From contig CM061231.1 of the NCBI GenBank assembly GCA_030844895.1, positions 34,791,149-34,855,148 on the forward strand: 64,000 bases of DNA, written 5' to 3'. A program made the translations under genes and the position numbers. Every line of letters begins with the position of its first letter. Position 1 is the stretch's first letter. This document shows positions 9,905 to 20,703 of the stretch, piece by piece. Below the pieces are notes generated by a model that saw only the letters and a list, made by a program, of their open reading frames with translations, made no database searches and had not been told where the DNA came from. Source of the DNA: Ambrosia x helenae (lineage: Eukaryota > Streptophyta > Magnoliopsida > Asterales > Asteraceae).

Positions 9905-11940
9905 GTAGGCGGGCAACAAGCTGCGCCGCTACCCCTTTTTGAATAGAAAATCTCAATCTGCTAAAAACAAAACCTCACCCTTAGGGGGTGGAAAAGTTGT
10001 TGTGCACTACTCGTTGAACCCGAGCCAAAAACCGCACACCTCCGGTGCCAAGGAACCGAACGTGTCGAAGGCCAAGGGAATGAAAACATGCTGATTATCC
10101 TCACATGCTTTAGCATGCTTTTCCAATTTATTGGATTCAGCTCTCATGACCGCTTGCCCGGCCACAAACCCACTATCCCGAAACCTAACAAGGGGGGACA
10201 CCCCGGTAAGATCAACACACGCATGTTTCCCACCTTTCCAACCAAAAAATAAGACATCTGCTGGCGCAAGGTGGACCTCCCTTCCGCGGGGTCTGTGAGA
10301 AAATTAACTGACGCCTCTTTTCTTGCGGAGATCCCCGCTCTTCTAAGGATGTCTACCAAAGCATCCCGGACAAAATCGTGCTAATATTTAAACCCTGGCA
10401 ATTCCTTACAATGTAACGCATGTTGCCCATACTTATCAAGGCATGCTTTGCGGCAGACCGGGCAATTTTCATCATCGGGGAAAATGGGTATCATCAGCGA
10501 CACCCATACATGATCTAAGAAATAGAAGCTCGCTTTGGGGATCCCGAAATCTAGGGAGGAGCCCCATGAGGTCAACAGCCCGTGCCACCCTTTTAGCAAA
10601 TAGATCACTTATGAAACCGGCGTCGCGGCTGACTGCCCCACCAAGCAGTTTGACCCCCCGCTCCGGTCTGCCAATGTCACTAGGAAACAGATCTGGCCGG
10701 ATCTTCCCCCTATCACACGACGTCCAGAAAACCTCAGTTTTTCTAATATTGAGCTGGAGCCCTAGAGATGGCCCCTCCAGGCTAATAATGTCAAGTGCTT
10801 TAGCCACCTGAACAGAATCCCCGATAGTCGTTCCGTCATCTAAGTACCAAGCATGGAAGGGAAGGTCGCAGTTATCATGTACCTTGAGCACGAGGGGGTG
10901 TAAATCTAGAGCAAAGAGCAAGGGCCCCAAAGGGTCCCCTTGTTGAACCCCAGCGTAGGCCCCAATACACTCATTCCCCACATACAACCTAGCTGGTTGA
11001 GCATATAGGAACTAAACCCACGGGAAAATGGATGGGCAGTGACAGTGAACTTCCCGTAACAGAGCAGTGCGATCAATAGCGTTGAAAGCGTTAGAAAAAT
11101 CAACCGTAAGCATAGCAAGCGAGCCATCATCATGGAACGAATCGAGAAACATGTTAGCACTATGAAGCACAGCCGCCGCCCCATTTGGAATTTCAACCCC
11201 AAACTGAAAGTCCCCAAAATATTTAACAACTTCTTTCCCCACTTTCTTCATGGCCACCTTAGAAATCAGTCTCCTCCATATGGCCCCTACGGCAATAGGG
11301 CGGATTCCATTGTCAAGCTTAAGCAACAGAGTGAGGGGAGCCGAAGCAATATATTCTGCGAGCACCTTGGGGCACAACCCCCCCCCCCCCCGCCACAGAT
11401 TAACTAATTCAGGATGACAGCTAGTAACCCAGATGCCATAGCTGTCCCTTCGCCACCAAGGGTGTCCATCAATTGTTGAGCCCGCAGGCCATCACGCCCA
11501 CAGGATGTCCCTTTCGGGAACAATTTCACACACCGGTAAACACACTCATCTTCCACAGTTAAGGCCAGTTGGGTCAGGGGTAGGGAGGGGAGATTGGGAG
11601 GCGGCACAATGGGGTGCTTGTCAATATGAGCTTGCATGGTAGATTCCCCTAGGGGCAATCCCATTGAAACACAACACTTTAACCGCTGCAGTGAAGTGAC
11701 CATCACTAATCTTCCTAAGGCACTGCCTGACGTTGGGGTTGACCTCATCGGATCCCTCCGCTGACGTTGCCCTCGCCGGGAGGACCCTTCCCCCTTCATC
11801 TGAAAAAAGCAACGCAACCAAATCTGCAAAACCGGAACCATCCTTCCACATAGATAAAGCGTATCGATTGCTGTAACATATTCTGTAGTATTTAAAGACT
11901 TTTTGAGTCCATTAATGTGTTGCAAAAATATATCACATGA
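9905..11940 (-). pseudogene. decayed R2-like reverse transcriptase with restriction-type endonuclease (copy 1)
   Basis: Read right to left, the pieces are: an N-terminal segment (PNVRQCLRKISDGHFTAAVK, shifting frame near 11640 to AHIDKHPIVPPP), FPKGTSCGRDGLRAQQLMD, the RT palm (IASAPLTLLLKLDNGIRPI, LTVDFSNAFNAIDR, GVQQGDPLGPLLFALDLHPL, the catalytic WYLDDGTTIGD, LNIRKTEVFW, GVKLLGG), a CCHC-type knuckle (CPVCRKACLDKYGQHALHC), then LRRAGISARKEASVNFLTDP and a PD-(D/E)xK-like endonuclease core that crosses a frameshift near 10270. RT followed by CCHC and endonuclease is the order of R2-type non-LTR elements. Several frameshifts break it, and the region between palm and knuckle appears deleted near 10500. 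The tail ends with gtagcggcgcagcttgttgc at about 9930-9910, shared with copy 2. Confidence 0.8.
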
Positions 11941-13243
11941 CAATTGTACAAGAAAATGAGAAATGGTGCATTGAATTTTCCTGTTCTTGTTGTCATGGTG
12001 GAGATATTTTCAATTGTATGGAATTGTAGAATATAGATATGTTTTAACTTTTACTCTTACTGTCACAACTTTGAGATATTGAAGCAATATTATTTTATTA
12101 TAAGCAAAGTTGTTCTAGAATAATGTATAGTTAAACATTTGCTAGCTATCATAAGGATGTTTTTACTAAGCAAATCCAAGTTACCCGTTTGGAGCGAACT
12201 GGATATTTTTTTTATATTTGTTTATAATGTGTTTCTTGCGTTATTATTGTCATATCTTTTTATTACCTTTTTTTTTTGTTTTAATGCTTAATTGCTTACT
12301 TAGTTTATTTGTAGGTGTTAACATTCAAAGTAGTGAAGAAGTTGCTAGGAAGCTGATATGGTCTTATATTTTTAAGGATCTAGAAGTTTCTAATTGTCTT
12401 ATTACTTTAATGATATACTGATTAAACCATGTTTTATTTGGATACATGGACATAGTTAGATAAATAATGTGTAGTTCTTCACGTTTACACTCAGTCATTA
12501 GTTGCTTAGTTTGTTAGCGTATTCTAATAGTGTTGTTTATTAAATTTGGCTTCATATTTTGACCTTCTTTACTCGACTTTCATGCTTATGGATTTTGTAA
12601 TTAGGGATGCACTCATGTCTGTTTGTAATTTGAAACCCTCCTTTCTTTATTTGTAGGTTTATATTGATAGTACAATTTACACTCTTTTATGTAATTGTAG
12701 TTTTTTACTTTTATTTTCACTATCCATATGTTAATATGTTGAAGCAATATTGTTTTTTAATCTAAGCATGGTTTTTCTTGATCTACATAAAATTCATACA
12801 CATGTATGTTTGTTGTTCATTTATTATAATATTTCATTGGTGTTTCTTACAGTGTCAACCAAATAAGTAGATATCCAACTAAGGAAAATGTATTAAAGAT
12901 TCATAAAATTAATCCCAAGGCCCAGGGGTGATCTAATATATGTTTAAACACAACTAAACATGTCTTATTTGTAAGTGAATGATGAAATAACTTTGAACAG
13001 GCTTCAAGATATGGTGAGAATTATATACTAATCATTTCACATTTGATTTTACTCTATTAATACATGATAAATCGTGTGCATATTATATGAGAAATGGTAA
13101 GTTTGCCTAATCAACTTCGAGCCTTTGAGTATAAATTTAAGAAGGACTATTTCAAAAGCCCAACATTTGTACAATTAAATCAACAATTTCAAGTTTTGTA
13201 CAATATCATGATGTTGCATTGCAATCCGTTTTTAAATCCAGCT
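11941..13243. other. AT-rich, no gene seen; internal direct duplication
   Basis: A degenerate duplication is visible: gaagcaatattattttatta-type sequence near 12080 and gaagcaatattgttttttaa near 12738, about 660 bp apart, each with similar upstream text. No conserved coding sequence. Confidence 0.5.
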
Positions 13244-13267
13244 GCAACGCGCGGGTAAACCCACTAG
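13244..13267 (+). mobile_element. Helitron-like 3' terminus facing right
   Basis: Sequence gcaacgcgcggg followed by taaacccactag and then T mirrors the end at 7216 in inverse orientation. It fits a Helitron 3' end (GC-rich stem, CTAG, then T). The LINE fragment begins right after it. Confidence 0.4.
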
Positions 13268-14530
13268 TACTTATTTAGAGTTAAAGTGGTTGTGGCGATA
13301 CAAATCATCAGCCGATCAATTATGGTGCAAAGTAGTTAAAGCAATTCATGGTCGAAGAAGAGTATTATGTTTTGTTCCGGTAAAGAAGACATGATCTGGT
13401 GTTTGGCATACAATTGCCTCAAATTTAGCAGCAAATTGCAAAACGGGTCGTTAATTTGGAATTCAAGTTTGTATGCAAGGTCGGGAAAGGAAATTCAGTC
13501 AGATTTTGTGAAAATAACTGGTGTCCACGTGGTTGTTTGAAAGAGAGTTTCCCGGTGTTGTACTCATTGTGTCGATTTAAAGATGTAAAGGTTAGTGAAT
13601 GTTATAAAAACTTTAGCAATATGATTTGGTGGGACATTCCATGGCGGAGCCTTCCATTAACGGCTGCTGAATTGGGGGAGGCACAGAGATTATGACTGCT
13701 GGTTAATGCGCAAAGGGTGGGTAAATCCGATGATGTCTGGATGTGGGCATCTCACAACGTTACGTATGATTTTTCGGTCAAGACGGTACGAGAGGAACTT
13801 AATCATCATGCGGTGCAGATCCATCAACAAGGTATGTTTCAATGGAATAGAATAGCAACACCAAAAGTTAATTGTTTTGTATGGCGTGCGTTGGAAAACA
13901 AGATTCCAATGGCTGAAACTTTAGCGGCTAGAGGAGTGTCGATTGGGGATGGATTATGTAAAAAATGTGGGTTGGAACTGGAGACTGTTGAACATATTCT
14001 TGTTAACTGTGTTTAGGCCAGAGCATTGTGGTGGAACATACATGATTGGTTAAAGATTTTAGAACTCGCAATGTTCACATCAATAGCCCATATAATCGGC
14101 TTGTATTGGAAGTTGAAAAAACCACCCAAGGAAGTAAAGGTAATATACGCGGTAATTCTTCTAGCATTATGGAAACTATGGTTGGGGAGAAATGAAAAAG
14201 TGTTTAAAGATGTCAATAAAACTACGCCAATGGTGCTCGAAGACGTTAAAGTTAAGTCCTTCTGGTGGATGATCAAGTGGGGAAGCATACCGGATTTAGA
14301 ATAGGCGATGTGGTGGGAGTACTCTCTATTCGACAACGGTTATAAGGTTGGGCCGACCCATTTTGGAGTATATATAGATGCAGGGGCTTGGTTTTTTTGT
14401 TTTTATGTTTTGTTATGTAAAACTAGTTTGGGTGTAGCTTTGGCCCAGGTAGCCTCTCGCTAAATGTTCTTGGTTGTATGTTGTGGTTTTTGAGGTTGAA
14501 ATAACATCCCATTTGATTGTTCAAAAAAAT
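13268..14530 (+). pseudogene. 5'-truncated L1-type LINE ORF2 fragment
   Basis: This is the C-terminal part of a plant LINE ORF2: WLWRYKSSADQLWCKVVKAIHG at the left, then a segment with FCENNWCPRG, the zinc-binding reverse-transcriptase domain (PKVNCFVWRALENKIPMAET, CKKCGLELETVEHILVNC, a CX2CX8HX4C pattern) and a C-terminus with ALWKLWLGRNEKVFKD. Stops at about 13393, 13693 and 14014 and frame changes show decay. Its right edge near 14526 ends in a short A-rich tail. Confidence 0.85.
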
Positions 14531-15869
14531 TATTTATCAAATCATCAAATCTCTTATCCCGATAACTATTTCACCAAATAATTAATATATAATTACTTCT
14601 CAAATAATTTATCTATTTATTTCACTAAATATTTAATTACCACAAATTTAAATATCGAGTTACGTAAAAAAAATATTTAACTAATAAATGTTATACTTGT
14701 TTGTTGTGCTAAATGTAACTCTTTGGATCGTACCTCGATATCAACGTTGAATACATGATGCGTATGAGAACACAGACACTTGTAATCACGTAACATGTAA
14801 TTTTTTTTATAAATTAAAAAACTATAGCAATATCATATTTAAATTAAAGAAATTAAAATGTTTGTTTTACCATAAAATTTAAAACAAAACATTAGTGTAG
14901 TAAAAAGTTATGCTTGTTTAAAAATAGTGGTTGAAGTTGATTTAAAAGTTAACACACACACCTCCTAAAGAGATGTCCAATTGATACAACAGAGCAAGCA
15001 ACCACTGGTAATTTTGTAACTTGTATTTTTTAAAATAAAAAAAAAAACTATAACAATATTTTACTCAAAACAAAGAAATTTAAATGCTCGTTTTTATGGT
15101 ATAATTTTAAAAGTATATTAACGTACGAAATGTTATAGCCTTTAAAAAATCACTGAGAGGTTTAGTTTAAAAGTCATTAAAAGAATGTACCATATGATCT
15201 AAAAGTTGTAATTACTTTATTAAAACTATGTAAAATTATTTTTTGTTCTCGTTATATGTAATTTAATATATTAGTTAATTGTTTTTATCATAATTAATTA
15301 TTCTATAAAGGTATATTTATTGTATTAAATAAGAATTCTATAAATAAAAAACTCGTTTAGGTCTACGAGCATGCTCACGCTCGGTATCTGAAACTCAGGA
15401 TCGTTTATTGAACGAGGATCGTTTATTGAACAAGTCTCATTAAACGCTCGAGCTCATTTAAGTTTGATTCAAGTTTTTAGTACCGATCCCCATCACCTCA
15501 CCGGCAGCTTGAATCATTTACACCTTCATGTGCAACCAATGACATCCTCACTTGATAGAAGGTTATGAAAGTTTAAACTTCAAAGTTGTAATATGTGGTT
15601 ATAGGAACCTTAATAACATGATAGCCGCTTTGGTTAAACGTATTAATGTGACGATGTTGATATTTGATGATCGTCGTCAAGTTATTTAAAAACCCTAATT
15701 TACGTAGATAATTAAGGTAAGTCAACTATTGTATCCACGAAAAGTATTTGATTAACATTACACCTTCACCTATAGTTTAATCGTGAAAAGGAAAACATCA
15801 ATATTGATTGATTGTGAGTTAAATTAATAATAACTTAAATTGCAATTGAACTGAAAAAGGGAAAAAAAA
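14531..15869. other. AT-rich, no gene seen
   Basis: No coding signal. A 16-bp string ggatcgtttattgaac is tandemly repeated at about 15399 and 15417. The two halves of the stretch share loosely similar text (aattttaaaac-type), suggesting old duplication. Confidence 0.5.
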
Positions 15870-16973
15870 TCAATAGGCGAAAAAAATATGGGATGAGAAA
15901 CAAGCAATCACAACTAGGTTCAGTGTTAGAGAGTCTTCCATCATATTATTTTTCCTTGTATAAGGCACCTATTACGGTGGTGAACAAGCTGGAATCAATC
16001 ATTAAGCGGTTTCTATGGGGCGGGAATGATGAAGAAAGTAAGATACATTGGGTGGCTTGGGAAAAAGTGACGAAACCGATTGGTGATGGAGGTTTGGGTT
16101 TAAGTAAGCTTGATGTGATTAATAATGCCCTAATTCTAAAGTGGAGTGAAACGCTCTTTGGAGGAAAGTGATTGATGCGGTTCATGCTTTCGGAAGAAGA
16201 TGGGATGCATTTCTGTCAACTAAAAACATCGGTAGTACTTGGGCTAAAGTGGTGAGGCTCGGGTATCGTTTGAAGGTACACGGTATTCACTTTGTTAATA
16301 TGATTCGGGGTATTGTCGGTAGGGGCACGGAGATAAAATTCTGGATAGATCCTTGGGTGAAAAATGAGCCGCTCAGAAGTTTATTTCCTAATCTTTTCGT
16401 CTAGATAATAATAAGTGGTGCATAATTTCTGATCGTCTTGGGGCTGATCCAGAAGCTGGGTTAGTTTCGCGGGAATGGAGTAGATATCCATCTTCGGATA
16501 TTGAGGTTCAAGAGTTGATTCTTTGCTATTGTATGATTGGTACAGCTCGATTATCAAGTAAAAGGGACGAGTGGGTTTGGAATAAAGAGTCGCCTACGAA
16601 CTACTCGGTGAAAGAGACGAGGTTATGGCTCATCGAGGATGCTCTGAGGGAGGATTCTAATGTGTATAAGCAGTGCAAGTGGATTCCAAATAAGTGCAAT
16701 TTATTTATGTGAAGAGCGAACATGGATAAAATCCCGACTATGGCCGCTCTTGCTAGGAGGAATATTGTGTTCGGCGAAGGTTTGTGTTCGTTGTGTGGAG
16801 AAGTGGTTGAAACTACGGATCATATTTTCACGGCGTGTTATATCGCCAATGGTGTGTGGGGTGGTGTAGCCTCGTGGTGCAAGATTTCTAATTTGTTTTT
16901 GTTTTCGATTCGAGATGTGTTGGAGATGAGTGAGTAGGTTGATGGGTCAAAGATTAGGAAAGAGGTCGTTTAT
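15870..16973 (+). pseudogene. LINE ORF2 fragment, part before the solo LTR
   Basis: L1-type ORF2 after the RT core: LESLPSYYFSLYKAPITVVN, IIKRFLWGG, KIHWVAWEKV, GGLGLSKLDVINNALILKW, GTEIKFWIDPWV, then the zinc domain CSLCGEVVETTDHIFTAC. Frameshifts near 16170 and 16710 and stops break it. The coding sequence is cut at 16973 and resumes at 19498 after the solo LTR. Confidence 0.88.
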
Positions 16974-16974
16974 T

Positions 16975-16994
16975 GTAACACCTCGAGGTGTTAC
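16975..16994. repeat. 20-bp perfect palindrome at LTR 1 start
   Basis: GTAACACCTCGAGGTGTTAC is its own reverse complement and starts one base inside the LTR. Confidence 0.85.
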
Positions 16995-17251
16995 GGGTCT
17001 CTTTAACGGGTCGGGTCGTACCCGACCACCCGATTATTTAATAAAATATTCAAGTTCGAATCTCGCGACAAACCGTTTCAACCGATTATATAGATAATAA
17101 ATATTAAATTTTTATTATCTTGGTTAAACGCTCTTTATCTGGTATTAACTCGTTGCCAAACGTCTTTTTGTTCTGTTATTATAACCGTTACCAAACATCG
17201 CGAGTCCTAGTTATTATCCCCGTTGCCAAACACCCTCTATTTTAATTCTCT

Positions 17252-17501
17252 TATAAAAACCACTCTCTCTCTCTCTCTTATCTCTCGCTCTCTCCCTCTG
17301 TACATAGAACACACACACAAAGTGTGTGATTGTGAAATCCTCTGATCAAACAAGCAGTCACACCGGACAGCCATGGCGGCTGTCGCCGCCTCCGCTGCTG
17401 CTCCGGTCACTGCTGCTCCTTTTCCGGCCTCCATCTACGGCACCACCCTTCCTCAGCTGCTGCTGGTCACATTCTCCGGCCGCCTCTCTTCTCCGGTAAG
17501 C
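17252..17501 (+). promoter_or_regulatory. LTR 1 TATA box and splice-donor-like site
   Basis: TATAAAA at 17252-17258 is followed by a CT-rich leader, and GGTAAGC (donor-like) lies at 17495-17501. The same order recurs in the other large LTRs of the window. Confidence 0.5.
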
Positions 17502-17585
17502 ACCACTAACCCGATAATAACCCTCCTCTTCGTTCCTCTTGTTACCAGATTCAAACCCACTGCAACCACGAGTCGGAATCGGTAG
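17373..17585 (+). CDS. small CG-rich ORF in LTR 1
   Basis: A 70-codon frame starts at GCCATGGCGG, a good plant initiation context, and encodes an Ala-rich start (MAAVAASAAAPVTAAP). It lies downstream of the TATA box and spans the donor-like GTAAG. I know no family for it. It could be a leader peptide of the LTR transcript or chance. Confidence 0.2.
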   Translation: MAAVAASAAAPVTAAPFPASIYGTTLPQLLLVTFSGRLSSPVSTTNPIITLLFVPLVTRFKPTATTSRNR

Positions 17586-17659
17586 CTGTCAACCGGTCTC
17601 TATAACCTCCGATTGAACCACCACCATGTTCCTTCCATTGAATCGGTTAAATGAATCTA

Positions 17660-17876
17660 GACAGTCACCCGCTATGGTGACTGTCAGCGAGTTCAGCAAG
17701 TTCCATTATCGGATAATAAACCGAACCCATCTTATGTTCCCGCTTGTACTCGTTAACCAATCAGTCAAACCTGAGAACCCATCCGTGAAACCTCTGTTAT
17801 CAGACCATGTTAACTTTCTGATTAAACCATCTGGTTGGTTGGGTAATCGGACAGTCACCTGACTATGGTGACTGTC
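17660..17876. repeat. two copies of one 10-bp-stem hairpin
   Basis: GACAGTCACC pairs with GGTGACTGTC at 17660-17669/17676-17685 and again at 17850-17859/17867-17876, with 6- and 7-nt loops. Confidence 0.85.
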
Positions 17877-18789
17877 GTTGAGCTTTTAATCAACCCAAAC
17901 CAGAAGCTATCCTTTTGGTTCCAGCCTTTTTACTCGTAAACCCACAAGTATTGCTATTTAGTAACCGATAAACCAACCCGGAACCTTCACTAGTAATCGG
18001 ATCATGCTTGGGTTAAGTATCCGATTAATATACATAAGTGTATAATTTGGATATGAGGTGAACAATTCCCATTGATTATTGATTATAATCTTTTGATTAT
18101 TAATTTATCTTTGTGGTTATTGTCCTAAGGTACCAAATACGGAGAACGGGTTCGATACTCGGTTGGTTATAACTCCCGGTTAATCCCCGATTATGTTCCG
18201 ATATTAACTCGGTAAGTATCCGGTTATAATTCTTATAAATAAGAGTTTCATTAGATTAATGGGTTATATAATCTTAGGATGAATTCCTAATATAAGAATT
18301 ATGTTGATTGCGAGGTACCGTTAATCAAATCGGAAGGTGGAACTCGATACCGAGCCAACTCAGTGACTCGGTCAACACCCGGAATAGAACCCGGTCCAAT
18401 AGCTAGACGAGGAATATTATTAGAATTATACTAATATATATATAATACGGATAACGTACGGACTTGGTAATAATAATAAGAGAATAATAATCATATATAA
18501 AATATATATGTTTATATATACACAATTTGATATATTGACGATATACTAGACTCGGGTTAATAATAATATGCTCTGCCGAACCATCATCCGGGTAAGTTCG
18601 TGTCTAGAGTTCTTTAGGTTCGTGTGCCAAGCTGTAATGGCCAGCTAGATTTAGGATGTCCGTGTCGTGTCAATAATAAACCCCGAGTTTAGGACTATCT
18701 AATATATACTGAATTCTATATATATAAATTATATATATGATATATATCCTAAGTATTACAATTTAACAAGTCCCACGCGTAACACGTAT

Positions 18790-18790
<1 letters not shown>

Positions 18791-18821
<31 letters not shown>
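18791..18821. repeat. (TA)n microsatellite
   Basis: Uninterrupted TA dinucleotides inside solo LTR 1. Confidence 0.9.
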
Positions 18822-18828
<7 letters not shown>

Positions 18829-19048
18829 AATTGTAATAAGAAGATTAACTAGAGATTAACGCAAACCGGTGAGTATCGTGAACTCCCCACTTTTACTGTT
18901 TTATTAAGTGTTTTCGGGGGAATACATGTCATTTATAAGAAAACATAATAATGCTTTACATAAAAGAATGATTATTAATAAAAGTTATATAATAAAAAGG
19001 GGGTAATAGAAACGACAAGGACAGTACTGGACGGTATCGCCATTTCCT

Positions 19049-19131
19049 TTCTTGTCCAACTAGAGGACAAGAACCAATCTTACCCGAGTAGAGGGTAGAA
19101 ATAATTATATTTATCACAAGCAGAGTGATAA
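19049..19131. repeat. three tandem hairpins with related loops
   Basis: Stems TTCTTGTCC/GGACAAGAA, TACCC/GGGTA and TTATCAC/GTGATAA enclose 7-nt loops AACTAGA, GAGTAGA and AAGCAGA. The stems differ while the loops are alike. Confidence 0.75.
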
Positions 19132-19497
19132 CATAGAAAGGAATGGCAACCAATAGAATATAATCGGAATAATATATCAGAATTGACATGTAATCGAATT
19201 GATATAATAGAATATATTTTCCCCTCCAGAAGTTATAACTGTAAAGCATGTTTATAAAAGAATATTTTAAATAAAAGAATTATCAATAAACGAACTGGCC
19301 ATTCACTTTATAAAATACACGACCTCACCAACTTTATGTTGACAGAAATTATTTTTGACATGTGTTCAGGTAACCCAACAGATATGATGACGTGGATCCT
19401 GGGAGACTAAAGACTGTTATTATCCTGAGTTCCGCTGCGTAACTCTGATAACCCGACCCGACGACCCGGCTCTGACAGCCAGGGTCGTTACATTTAT

Positions 19498-19750
19498 GGG
19501 GTGCTTGTTTTGACTTGTTGGCGATTATGGAAAGCAAGGAATGACAAAAAGGTTCAACAATAAGGAGGTTAATGTGGCTACGATTGTGTCTGACATCAAA
19601 GCTTTGGGTTATCTTTGGTATAGGAGTCGGTTTAAAGAGGGTAAGGTAGATTGGAAATGATGGAATTCTTTTAATGTTTTTAGCTACGAGGTATCTCTAA
19701 CTTGGAGATACTTTGCTTTGCTTGTGTTTAATGAAGTTAATCTTAAAAAA
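19498..19750 (+). pseudogene. LINE ORF2 C-terminus, part after the solo LTR
   Basis: Continues the LINE frame from 16973: YGVLVLTCWRLWKARND, then, after a frame change near 19540, SDIKALGYLWYRSR and DWKWWNSF, the usual C-terminal end of plant L1 ORF2, followed by a short A-run at 19745. Confidence 0.85.
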
Positions 19751-20079
19751 AAAGTAGGCAACATAGAGATAGCCTTGTTTAACATAATAGAATGATAAGA
19801 AACCAATGGACACTTCATTCAAACAACAAACCTTTTAATGATTCTAGACCGAATACTTTGTGTAGTATAATAGGTGGAGTACTTACCTATTATCAATCTA
19901 CTAGACACTATCAGATAAAATACATTGTGCTCTAATCATAAAGACCAAATGACATCAAAATAACATATTGCTTAAAACAAATTTCTTTTGTATATTAAAG
20001 AATGGATACTTTAAAGTGTCACTTCGCTAACATGCACTAGCCAATAGGTGAATGCCACTTGGTATCCATTACTAACGAC
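19751..20079. other. no gene seen
   Basis: AT-rich sequence without recognisable features. Confidence 0.6.
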
Positions 20080-20480
20080 GTGTCATCATTTATACATGTT
20101 TTATACATGTATTTGCCACTCTTTTTGTACGTATTTGTGCCTTTAACCTTGTAAAACAGAGCTAAATTGTTCATATGAGTTAATTGCAGGTATTTTGAGG
20201 CAAACAAGCAAAAAGGAGCAGAAACTGGCACAATGGGAAGAAAATTGAAGACTTTGAAGACAATAACAGAGTGTGCACGGCCGTGCTCCAACCGTACACA
20301 GCCGTGCTCCTGCCTAAAGTCAACTAGTCAACATTTTCAGCCATCCAGATGAAGAAAGTCAATGTGCACGGGCGTGCTTGACATAGTGCATGGTCGTGCT
20401 TGCTGATACATGCTCCCCAAGGCTCCAACCGACCAAGACTGCTTAGAAGGACTTCGAGTACCAACGGACAGTACCAGACT
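20080..20480 (+). mobile_element. truncated LTR related to the one at 56656
   Basis: The order of signals matches the 5' part of the LTR at 56656-58560: tacatgttttatac, an ATTGCAGG string, a run of AAAAGGAGCAGAAACTGGCAC type, then palindromes GCACGGCCGTGC (20275-20286) and GCACGGGCGTGC (20366-20377). It is cut off at about 20480. Ends are approximate. Confidence 0.6.
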
Positions 20481-20665
20481 GTTGAACACGGTCAATAGTT
20501 TAAAAATTACATTTATATTCAATTAATTTGCTAATTCGTTTTAGTTTCAGTCCACACCACTAACACCATTAGTGTAGTTTCGTTAAGTCATGATAAAAAG
20601 ACTATAATGCCCTTGATATTTACATTTATTTTTTCTTTTAATATATACACGCACACATTTATATA

Positions 20666-20703
<38 letters not shown>

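Larger units (their letters stand above)
16974..19492 (+). mobile_element. solo LTR 1 (2519 bp) inserted in a LINE
   Basis: It starts TGTAACACC and ends GGTCGTTACA (TG...CA with TGTAAC/GTTACA terminal inverted repeats). The exact 5-bp duplication tttat flanks it (16969-16973, 19493-19497), and removing it restores the LINE frame across the join. No internal retroelement genes are present, so it is a solo LTR formed by LTR-LTR recombination. Its size suggests Ty3/gypsy, but that is inference. Confidence 0.92.

Noticed and set aside
7216..13267. One 6-kb TIR transposon bounded by the two Helitron-like ends
   Set aside because: The end texts match only in about 15 bases near the stem, no target duplication is visible, and the contents belong to other elements. 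Kept only as a finding to test.
13268..19750. A single LINE spanning both fragments
   Set aside because: Each fragment has its own zinc-binding domain and C-terminus, so they are two separate insertions.
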